Shown piece after piece: positions 8,043 through 15,633 of a DNA stretch of 64,000 nt. Origin of the DNA: Onthovicinus sp900555545. Its GTDB lineage: Bacteria > Bacillota > Clostridia > Oscillospirales > Acutalibacteraceae. The notes beneath the pieces are model-generated. The model made no database searches. It was not told the DNA's origin and saw nothing but the letters and a program-made list of their open reading frames with translations. Where the stretch lies: NCBI GenBank assembly GCA_949296915.1, contig CASFPX010000002.1, positions 1 to 64,000 on the forward strand, given 5' to 3'. How positions within the stretch are numbered: position 1 is the first letter of the stretch; every line of letters starts with the position of its first letter. A program made the translations under genes and the position numbers.

Positions 8043-8798
8043 TTATTTGGCCCTGCCCTGATCGGCCACGCTGTTGATTTTGGCCGCAATCGCCTCACCA
8101 TTGCCAAGATACCGCTTGTGTACAACCCGGAAATCCCGGTCAAATTCATACACAAGAGGAACCCCGGTTGGAATATTAACCTCTAAAATCTGTTCAGGGG
8201 TCAAATTTTCAAAATATTTTACAAGCGCGCGCAGGGAATTCCCGTGCGCTGCAATAATAATACGCCGTCCCCGCTCCATCTGCGGTTTGATCTCCCGATC
8301 AAAATAGGGGACAACACGTGCAATGGTATCTTTCAGGCTCTCCGTCAGCGGCAGCTGATTTGGATCAACCTCCCGGTACTGGGAATGTCCACGCGGACAA
8401 CGGCTGTCCGATGGATCCAAAGCGGGCGGGCAAACGTCAAAGGAACGCCGCCAGATTTTCACCTGTCCGTCGCCGTATTTTGCCGCAGTCTCCGCTTTGT
8501 TCAGGCCCTGGAGAGCGCCGTAATGACGTTCGTTCAATTTCCAGGACTTGACAACGGGCAACCACTCCCGATCAAGCTGCTGTAAAACACTGTTCAACGT
8601 GTGGATCGCCCGCTTGAGATAAGACGTATAACAGAGATCAAAGTCATACCCCTCCGCCTTGAGAACATCCCCCGCCTGCTGCGCTTCCTCACGCCCCCGG
8701 TCGGAGAGATCGACATCCGTCCACCCGGTGAACAGGTTCTGCTTATTCCATTCACTTTCCCCGTGCCGGATTAATATCAGCTTCATTTTATTCGCCAT
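8043..8798 (-). CDS. gpmA: 2,3-bisphosphoglycerate-dependent phosphoglycerate mutase
   Basis: Glycolytic enzyme interconverting 3- and 2-phosphoglycerate through a phosphohistidine. The 251-residue protein carries LIRHGESEWNKQNLFTGWTD with the catalytic His near residue 11, ERHYGALQGLNKAETA, and the second catalytic His in AAHGNSLRALVKY. Length and motifs match dPGM. GGGAGG precedes the start by eight bases. Confidence 0.95.
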   Translation of the reverse strand: MANKMKLILIRHGESEWNKQNLFTGWTDVDLSDRGREEAQQAGDVLKAEGYDFDLCYTSYLKRAIHTLNSVLQQLDREWLPVVKSWKLNERHYGALQGLNKAETAAKYGDGQVKIWRRSFDVCPPALDPSDSRCPRGHSQYREVDPNQLPLTESLKDTIARVVPYFDREIKPQMERGRRIIIAAHGNSLRALVKYFENLTPEQILEVNIPTGVPLVYEFDRDFRVVHKRYLGNGEAIAAKINSVADQGRAK

Positions 8799-8907
8799 TG
8801 AAACAACCTCCCTGCATATAGTATGCCGCCAAAAAGGGCTGTTATATAGTTAGCCAAAACTAACCATATGACATTATACCTCTCAGTTGATCCTAATGCA
8901 AGTATCG

Positions 8908-8946
8908 CAAGGGCCCTCGACCGGTAAAAAGCCGGTCGAGGGCCCA
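8908..8946. terminator. Terminator after the topoisomerase operon
   Basis: A 14-bp perfect stem (8910-8923 / 8931-8944) with an A-rich/T-rich loop sits 37 bp past the stop codon of the ParC-like gene. The minus-strand tail is only weakly T-rich (TTGCG). Confidence 0.7.
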
Positions 8947-8981
8947 AAATGCTTCTTTTTTAAAACGAGATGCCGTTTCCT

Positions 8982-11222
8982 TTACAGGTGCAGTTGGTCG
9001 GCATTGTCACCGTCTGCCAGCATAACACCGGCGGAGGGGAGCTTGCGCGCCCGGTAGCGGTAATCCATGGAGAGCTCACCGGGAGTGAAGATCTTCGCCT
9101 CGCTGACGACGCAGCTGCGCTTTTGCGTCATGACATTGACGCCAATTGTATCGCGCGTGGCCTTAGGCAGCACGAGCGCTGTATTCAGGATCAGATACTT
9201 GCCCGACGTGGAGGAGATCAGCAGGTCGCAGTCCTCCGGGATATACAGGCAGCTGACGAGCGGCGATGCGCCGGAATAGGCATTCATGAGCTTTTTACGG
9301 TTCGTCTTGGTCTCATAGGAGCTCGCCGGGATCTTGGCCAGCTTGCCGTTTTCAAAGACAAAGATGATATATCCCTCGTACTTCTCCAGCGGGATCATGG
9401 CAAAGACCTTCTCCTCCGGGTCAAAGCCGAGCGCGGATGGGATATATTCGCCCAGATTGCTCATCTTGGTATCGGCAAAGTCGCTCAGACGCGCCTTATA
9501 CACCTGCTGCCTATCGGTAAAGAACAGCAGCTGCGTGGTGTTGGGGACAACCTCGCGGTAGACAACCGCGTCCCCTTCCTTCAGCTTGTTCTCTGTGGAG
9601 CGGCGGGCGTTCAGCTCCGGCACCTTTTTCAAGTAGCCGTCACGCGTGAAGGTGAGATCCACCTGATAGTCCGGGATCTCCTCCTCTTCCGCGGCGGAAT
9701 CAATCCCGCTCAGATCATAGCAGATATCGGTTTTACGCGGCTGGCCGTACTTGCGCACGACCTCCTCCAACTCACCAATGATAATCTCCCGGATTTTATC
9801 ATCTTCGCCCAGAATACCTTTCAGCTCTGCGATCTGCTTTTTTAGGCTCTCCATATCGGCGGTACGCTTGAGGATATACTCGCGGTTGAGGTGGCGCAGC
9901 TTGATCTCCGCCACGTACTCCGCCTGCGTCTCGTCTATGCCGAAACCGATCATCAAATTCGGCACGACCTCGCTCTCCTCGTCCGTCTCCCGGATGATGC
10001 GAATCGCCTTGTCGATATCGAGCAGGATCTTGGACAGGCCCTTGAGTACGTGCAGGCGGGCGGACGCCTTATCCAGATCAAACTGCGTCCGGCGGCGGAC
10101 ACACCCCATGCGGAACGCGGTCCACTCCCCCAGCAGCGCCTTGACGCCCAGTACGCGCGGAACGCCATTTACCAGCACGTTAAAATTACAGGCAAAGGAA
10201 TCCTCGAGCGGCGTCATCTTATAGATTTTCTGCATCAGCTTTTCGGGGTTGGCGCCGCGCTTGAGGTCGATGGTGATCTTCAGGCCGCTCTTATCCGTCT
10301 CGTCACGGACGTCGCTGATCTCGCGGATCACGTTGGCCTTGACCTTCTCAATGATCTTATCAATAATGGCCTCCACGGTCGTGGTGGGCGGGATCTGCGT
10401 GATATCGATGCAGTTATTCGCCTTATCGTACGCATACTTCCCGCGCACGCGGATGCTGCCGCGGCCCGTCTCATACACGTTCCGGATGGCGTCCCGGTCA
10501 TAGAGCACGGTGGCCCCCACGGTGAAATCGGGCGCTTTGAGCGTGTCCGTCACGTCGTGGTCGGGGTTGCGCATCAGGGCGATGGCCGTATGGCACACCT
10601 CCGCCAAGTTAAAGGAACAAATGGAGCTCGCCATGCCGACGGCGATGCCCGTGTTGGCATTGACAAGGATGGAGGGGAATGTCACCGGCAAAAGGGTGGG
10701 TTCCTTCATCGTGGCATCGTAGTTATCGACAAAGTCGATGGTGTTTTTATCAATATCGGAAAAGAGCTCCTGCGAGATGGCGGCGAGCCTGGCCTCCGTA
10801 TAACGGGAGGCGGCCCACTGCATATCGCGGGAGTACGCCTTGCCGAAGTTGCCCTTGGAATCCACATAGGGGTGGAGCAGCGCCTCGTACCCCACGGACA
10901 GGCGGACCATCGTATCATAGATGGCGGCGTCGCCGTGCGGATTCAGGCGCATGGTGGTGCCCACAATATTGGCGGACTTGGTGCGACCGCCGTTCAGAAG
11001 CCCCATCTTATACATCGTGTAGAGCAGTTTGCGGTGCGAGGGCTTGAAGCCGTCGATCTCCGGGATCGCGCGGGAGAGAATGACGCTCATCGCGTAGGGC
11101 ATATAGTTGACCTCGAGCGTCTCGGTGATCTTCTGCTCCACGACGGTGCCCGCGCCGAGGATGTGGGCGTTGGGATTTGTCTCCTGCCTGGCGGGACGGG
11201 GGTCCTGTTTTTTTCTTGCCAT
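8982..11222 (-). CDS. Type II topoisomerase A subunit (ParC-like)
   Basis: A 746-residue DNA-cleaving subunit that pairs with the upstream ATPase subunit to relax or decatenate DNA. It has the breakage-reunion entry (YAMSVILSRAIPEIDGFKPSHRK), TTMRLNPHGDAAIYD in place of the usual HPHGD region, and the active-site Tyr in AASRYTEARLAAI. The C-terminal part has propeller-like blades, but no QRRGGKG-type GyrA box is seen, which favours a topoisomerase IV-like rather than a gyrase role. Its sequence diverges from standard GyrA and ParC. It begins 13 bp after its partner gene. Confidence 0.88.
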   Translation of the reverse strand: MARKKQDPRPARQETNPNAHILGAGTVVEQKITETLEVNYMPYAMSVILSRAIPEIDGFKPSHRKLLYTMYKMGLLNGGRTKSANIVGTTMRLNPHGDAAIYDTMVRLSVGYEALLHPYVDSKGNFGKAYSRDMQWAASRYTEARLAAISQELFSDIDKNTIDFVDNYDATMKEPTLLPVTFPSILVNANTGIAVGMASSICSFNLAEVCHTAIALMRNPDHDVTDTLKAPDFTVGATVLYDRDAIRNVYETGRGSIRVRGKYAYDKANNCIDITQIPPTTTVEAIIDKIIEKVKANVIREISDVRDETDKSGLKITIDLKRGANPEKLMQKIYKMTPLEDSFACNFNVLVNGVPRVLGVKALLGEWTAFRMGCVRRRTQFDLDKASARLHVLKGLSKILLDIDKAIRIIRETDEESEVVPNLMIGFGIDETQAEYVAEIKLRHLNREYILKRTADMESLKKQIAELKGILGEDDKIREIIIGELEEVVRKYGQPRKTDICYDLSGIDSAAEEEEIPDYQVDLTFTRDGYLKKVPELNARRSTENKLKEGDAVVYREVVPNTTQLLFFTDRQQVYKARLSDFADTKMSNLGEYIPSALGFDPEEKVFAMIPLEKYEGYIIFVFENGKLAKIPASSYETKTNRKKLMNAYSGASPLVSCLYIPEDCDLLISSTSGKYLILNTALVLPKATRDTIGVNVMTQKRSCVVSEAKIFTPGELSMDYRYRARKLPSAGVMLADGDNADQLHL

Positions 11223-11235
11223 ATTCTTACCCTCC

Positions 11236-13224
11236 TCAGCTCACGTCAATCAAATCGAGATAGAGATGGCCGTCGCTGGCGATGTGCTCCTTACGGGCGT
11301 TCAAATCGTTCCCAAGCAGCATTTCAAATTCGCGGGCCATCTCCTCCGCACTGTCCGGCGTCACCTTGATCAGGCGGCGGGTAGCCGGGTTCATGGTGGT
11401 GAGGGACATCATGTCCGCATCGTTTTCACCAAGTCCCTTGGAGCGCTGGATGGTCGGCCGCGCCTTTTCCCCAAGCTCCTTGAGGACAGCCGACTTCTCA
11501 CTCTCCGTGTAGCAGAACCACGTCTCCCCCTTGTGGGTGATCTCATAGAGCGGCGTCTCCGCGATAAAGACGCGCCCCTGCTCGATCAATGTGGGCATCA
11601 GGCGGTAGATCATGGTGAGCACCAGTGTGCGGATCTGGAAACCGTCCACGTCCGCATCGGTACAGATGATGACCTTGTCCCAGCGGAGATTGTCCAGACT
11701 GAAGGTGGCCAACTCCTTGCTGGCTTTGCCGCCCGTCTCCACCCCGCAGCCGAGCACCTTGACCAGATCCGTGATGACGTCGCTCTTAAAGATCTTGGCG
11801 TACTCGCTCTTTAAGCAGTTGAGGATCTTGCCGCGCAGGGGGATGATCGCCTGGAACTCGGAGTCACGCGCCTGCTTGCACGCGCCGAGCGCGGAATCGC
11901 CCTCCACGATGAAGAGCTCGCGCCGGGAGACATCCTTGCTGCGGCAGTCGACAAACTTCTGCACGCGGTTGGCCAGATCGTTGGAGGATTGGAGCGTCTT
12001 TTTCAGGTTCTGGCGTGTGCTCTCCGCGCGCACGCGGGAGCGCATATTGATCAGCACCTGGTCGGCGGCCTTATCCGCATCCAGCTTATTCTCGATGAAG
12101 TAGATCTCCAACTGATGGCGGAAGAAATCCGTCATGGCCTCCTGAATAAATTTATTGTTGATCGCCTTTTTGGTCTGGTTCTCATACGACGTCTGTGTGG
12201 AGAAGGACGACACCACGAGCACGAGGCAGTCCTCAATATCCTGGAAGGTGATCTTCCCATCGCTCTTGAGGTATTTGCCGCTCTGCTTGAGATAGGCGTC
12301 GAACTGGGAGACAAAGGCGCTGCGCACGGCCTTTTCCGGCGCGCCGCCGTACTCCAGCCAGCTGGAGTTGTGATAGTACTCCTTGAGCGTCTTTTTATTG
12401 GAGAAGCACAGGGCGCTGTTGATGACCACTTTGTAATCCGGCTTGTCCGCCCGATCCCGTCCGACGCGCTGTGTGGACCAGATCTGCACGGAGGTGAGGG
12501 CATCCTCCCCGACGTATTCCTTTACATAGTCCTCAATGCCGTTTTTATAGCAATAGGTAAAAGTCTGCGGCGCGCCGTCGCCCTCGTACTTGAGGATAAA
12601 TTCCACCCCGGCGTTGACGACGGACTGGCGCTTGAGCGTCTCCTGAAAATATTCGAGCGGGATATTGATATCCGTAAAAACGGCGATGTCCGGCTTCCAG
12701 CGGATGCGGGTGCCGGTGTCCTTGCCGGAATAGGGGACCTTTTCCATCTTGCCGACGGGCTCGCCCTTTTCAAAATGCAGCTTATAGCAGAAGCCGTCGC
12801 GATGGATCTCCGCATCCATATACTCGGAGGCGTACTGCGTAGCGCACAGGCCCAAGCCGTTCAGCCCGAGGGAAAACTCATACATCCCGGAGGCGTCGTT
12901 TGTATTGTACTTGCCGCCGGCGTAGAGCTCGCAGAAGACGAGCTCCCAGTTGTATTTCTTTTCATTCTCGTTGTAATCCACGGGAATACCGCGCCCCCGG
13001 TCGCGCACCTCGATGGAGGCGTCCGAATAGCGGGTGACCTCGATGCGCTTGCCGTAGCCCTCGCGCGCCTCGTCAATCGAGTTCGAGAGGATCTCAAACG
13101 CGGAGTGCTCACACCCCTCCAGCCCATCCGAGCCGAAGATGACCGCCGGACGCTTCCGGACACGGTCGGCTCCCTTGAGGCTCTTGATCGTATTGTTCCC
13201 GTATTCCCTGCCGGTTTTTGCCAT
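11236..13224 (-). CDS. Type II topoisomerase B subunit (ParE-like ATPase)
   Basis: A 662-residue ATPase subunit. The GHKL domain shows EILSNSIDEAREGYG (ATP/Mg Asn), DRGRGIPVD and GLNGLGL; the TOPRIM domain shows IVEGDSALGA, PLRGKILN and CTDADVDGFQIRTL; QRSKGLGENDADMM follows. Several motif positions differ from GyrB/ParE norms (EGDSALGA for EGDSAGGS, GLNGLGL for GLHGVG), marking the divergent clostridial form. I set the start at 13224 because GGAGG lies seven bases upstream; a 16-residue in-frame extension lacks such a site. It is first in a two-gene operon. Confidence 0.88.
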   Translation of the reverse strand: MAKTGREYGNNTIKSLKGADRVRKRPAVIFGSDGLEGCEHSAFEILSNSIDEAREGYGKRIEVTRYSDASIEVRDRGRGIPVDYNENEKKYNWELVFCELYAGGKYNTNDASGMYEFSLGLNGLGLCATQYASEYMDAEIHRDGFCYKLHFEKGEPVGKMEKVPYSGKDTGTRIRWKPDIAVFTDINIPLEYFQETLKRQSVVNAGVEFILKYEGDGAPQTFTYCYKNGIEDYVKEYVGEDALTSVQIWSTQRVGRDRADKPDYKVVINSALCFSNKKTLKEYYHNSSWLEYGGAPEKAVRSAFVSQFDAYLKQSGKYLKSDGKITFQDIEDCLVLVVSSFSTQTSYENQTKKAINNKFIQEAMTDFFRHQLEIYFIENKLDADKAADQVLINMRSRVRAESTRQNLKKTLQSSNDLANRVQKFVDCRSKDVSRRELFIVEGDSALGACKQARDSEFQAIIPLRGKILNCLKSEYAKIFKSDVITDLVKVLGCGVETGGKASKELATFSLDNLRWDKVIICTDADVDGFQIRTLVLTMIYRLMPTLIEQGRVFIAETPLYEITHKGETWFCYTESEKSAVLKELGEKARPTIQRSKGLGENDADMMSLTTMNPATRRLIKVTPDSAEEMAREFEMLLGNDLNARKEHIASDGHLYLDLIDVS

Positions 13225-13369
13225 GGAATAACCTCCATAAAACAGCACCGTCAGCGATACCGCCCGGTGCATGTAGAATCAATCTGATTGTTTACCGTTA
13301 AATTGTACACGATATCCGGCGGCAGTGTCAAGTTTTTCCGAAAAAGGAATCCCGCAGCCGGTCCATATT

Positions 13370-13403
13370 AAAGCTCCCCTGTACCGCAAAATACAGGGGA
13401 ACT
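13370..13403 (-). terminator. Hairpin after the aldo/keto reductase gene
   Basis: Arms TCCCCTGTA and TACAGGGGA form a nine-bp stem close behind the stop codon at 13408. The minus-strand tail GCTTTAATAT is only modestly T-rich. Confidence 0.55.
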
Positions 13404-13407
13404 CTGC

Positions 13408-14415
13408 CTACGCGAGAATCGCGTCGATCTGCTCCAAGAGCGCCGGATCCAGTTGCCCCGCCTCCACGGCACGGACATTCTGCTCCAACTGCTCCGGCGT
13501 ACGCGCACCGACGATCAGCGTAGTGACGGCCGGATCGCGCAGTGCCCATCGCAGCGCCATCTCCGTCAGCGGGATGCCGGCCTGCGCAGCCAAATCCCCC
13601 AGGCTGCGGACCTGGTCGATCACAGGCGAGAGCTTTTCCTCCGTCAGATAGATGGATTTACCGTGCAATCGGGAGTCCTCCGGGATTCCTCCGTTGTACT
13701 TGCCGGTCAGGATTCCCTGAGCCAGCGGGCTGAAGGCGGAAAACCCCACGCCATTCTCCCGCAGCGTGGGCAACAATCCCTGCTCCGGCTCCCGGGCCAC
13801 CATGTTGTAGCGCGACTGTTCGATCAGGCAGTGGACGCCCATGGAATCGAGCAGTTTGACCGCCTTTTCGGCCTGCTCCGGAGAATAGTTGGAGAGACCG
13901 ACATATAAGGCCTTGCCGCTGTGAACCGCCTGAGCCAGCGCGCTCATAGATTCCTCCAGCGGGGTATCCGGATCCATACAGTGGTGATAGAACAGATCCA
14001 CATATTCAAGCCCCATCCGCTTGAGGCTCGCATCCAGACTGGCGAGCAGATATTTGCGCGAGCCGCCCCGTCCATACGGCCCCGGCTGCATGGTGTAGCC
14101 CGCCTTGGTCGCGATAAATAGCTCATCGCGATAAGGTAAAAAATCCTGGCGCAGGATCCGGCCAAAAGTCTCCTCCGCACTGCCGAACGGTGGGCCATAA
14201 TTGTTGGCCAGGTCAAAATACGTCACGCCGAGGTCGAACGCCCGGCGGACTGTGTCGCGTGCCGTGTCGTAGACATCATAGCCGCCAAAGTTGTGCCACA
14301 GGCCGAGTGCAACCGCGCTCAACAACACGCCGGATCGGCCGCTGCGGCGATAGGCCATCGTACCATAGCGCTTCTCATCCGCGCGGTAGACCTCCTTGAT
14401 ATCGAACATACCCAT
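13408..14415 (-). CDS. Aldo/keto reductase, YghZ/MgrA-like
   Basis: A 335-residue cytoplasmic NADPH-dependent oxidoreductase with a TIM-barrel fold. The start of the barrel (MAYRRSGRSGVLLSAVALGLWHNFGG), TYFDLANNYGPPFGSAEETFGRIL with the catalytic Asp and Tyr, IATKAGY with the Lys, and YVDLFYHHCMDP with the His are all present. The closest relatives reduce L-glyceraldehyde 3-phosphate and methylglyoxal; the in vivo substrate is not certain. AAGGAGGGGG precedes the start. It follows the Eis-like acetyltransferase by 12 bp on the same strand. Confidence 0.9.
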   Translation of the reverse strand: MGMFDIKEVYRADEKRYGTMAYRRSGRSGVLLSAVALGLWHNFGGYDVYDTARDTVRRAFDLGVTYFDLANNYGPPFGSAEETFGRILRQDFLPYRDELFIATKAGYTMQPGPYGRGGSRKYLLASLDASLKRMGLEYVDLFYHHCMDPDTPLEESMSALAQAVHSGKALYVGLSNYSPEQAEKAVKLLDSMGVHCLIEQSRYNMVAREPEQGLLPTLRENGVGFSAFSPLAQGILTGKYNGGIPEDSRLHGKSIYLTEEKLSPVIDQVRSLGDLAAQAGIPLTEMALRWALRDPAVTTLIVGARTPEQLEQNVRAVEAGQLDPALLEQIDAILA

Positions 14416-14427
14416 ACAACCCCCTCC

Positions 14428-15633
14428 TTAAAAGAAATCACGCAGCAGGCAGCCCTTGCGGTAAAAAATCTTATATAGATCGTCATTCCCCACGGATATG
14501 CCGCGCGCATCCAAATACGCATTCAAATCGTACATCCCCAAAATCAGTGCGGTGAAATCCCCGATACTCAGGCACAGGTCGGGTTCGCGCGCCGTCCGAT
14601 CCACTGCCGTACAGCGGCCATCCATAAATCGCACCGCAAAACAGCCGCTGTTGCGCGGGAGCATCTTATCCTCAATTTTGATAACAGCGCATCCACTGCC
14701 ATGATAGGCTGCCATCTTCAGGATCGGTTCCACCGCCGTCACACGCGCCATACCGCAATAGCGTTTTTCCATGGCCGGGTAGTCGAGTACGATCTCCGGC
14801 AGGCAGAGCTCAAGTGGGAACTCCTGCGGCAATTCGAAGGTGATATACTCATAAGTGGCGCTGAACCGCCCCACCAGGGACAGGATCCCGCACAATCCCT
14901 GCGCATCCGCAAAGGCGAAATCCTCCAGCGGGATCTCGAGAGAAGTTCGGCCGCCATACTCCACCTTTTTAAAGGCCGCATAGGCCTTTGGGGATCCATC
15001 CGCCCCGTAGTACAGATAGAGCTGGCGGTCGGAGTGGTAGGGGTCGTATGCGCGGTACTGCTTCATCTCCTCGGCCGTGCGGACACTCACCAGGTTGTAC
15101 CGCGCAGCATAACGATTCCACACCGCACGAAGCTCTTCAACACCTTCTCCATTCTGAAGTAAGCGGTAGGAGCCTGACGCCACGTGCGGCATATGGCGGG
15201 TGGGCATCCTGTATTTTACGACAGGAGAGACAGAGGTATACCCAAATTTTTGATAGTAGGAATTAGAAAACGGATGCAAGGTAGAGAGATATTGCTCTTG
15301 TGCCACCATATCGGCCAGAGCCCGGGCAAAACAGGCCCGCACACCGCCCTGCCTGCGGCGGTGTGGATAGGTGGCCACATTGCCGATCCCGCTCATTTTG
15401 ACGCTGTTGCCATCAAAATTGACCGTATAATCGTTGCACGCGATTGTGGAGACCGGCTGCCCGTCATCATCAATCGCCAGATATGTCCGCCCCCAGGCGG
15501 AATCCTGCTTTTGCTCATAGGCCTTCTCAAAGGCCTCACCGCCCAGGTGAAAATCCGTCTGGCCAAAAAAGGCCACAGCCGAGATCATCTCCGCCTGGGT
15601 GATCGTATCCCGGTCAGTTCGAATCACTTTCAT
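14428..15633 (-). CDS. Eis-like GNAT acetyltransferase with SCP2-type C-terminus
   Basis: A 401-residue soluble protein. Residues 1-150 form a GNAT domain; SGIGNVATYPHRRRQGGVRACF holds the acetyl-CoA loop. HPFSNSYYQKFGY and a second GNAT-like half follow, ending in a sterol-carrier-like domain near residues 300-400, the layout of Eis proteins. Eis members acetylate amines such as aminoglycosides or polyamines, but the substrate here is unknown. The gene overlaps the GH95 3' end by 20 bp, implying one transcript. Confidence 0.82.
   Translation of the reverse strand: MKVIRTDRDTITQAEMISAVAFFGQTDFHLGGEAFEKAYEQKQDSAWGRTYLAIDDDGQPVSTIACNDYTVNFDGNSVKMSGIGNVATYPHRRRQGGVRACFARALADMVAQEQYLSTLHPFSNSYYQKFGYTSVSPVVKYRMPTRHMPHVASGSYRLLQNGEGVEELRAVWNRYAARYNLVSVRTAEEMKQYRAYDPYHSDRQLYLYYGADGSPKAYAAFKKVEYGGRTSLEIPLEDFAFADAQGLCGILSLVGRFSATYEYITFELPQEFPLELCLPEIVLDYPAMEKRYCGMARVTAVEPILKMAAYHGSGCAVIKIEDKMLPRNSGCFAVRFMDGRCTAVDRTAREPDLCLSIGDFTALILGMYDLNAYLDARGISVGNDDLYKIFYRKGCLLRDFF

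Noticed and set aside
9891..11369. 492-residue plus-strand open frame
   Set aside because: It is antisense to the ParC-like gene; its protein is full of His, Arg and Gly and shows no domain, as expected from a shadow of GC-rich coding DNA.
11989..13287. 432-residue plus-strand open frame
   Set aside because: Antisense to the ParE-like gene, with no motif and no ribosome-binding site.
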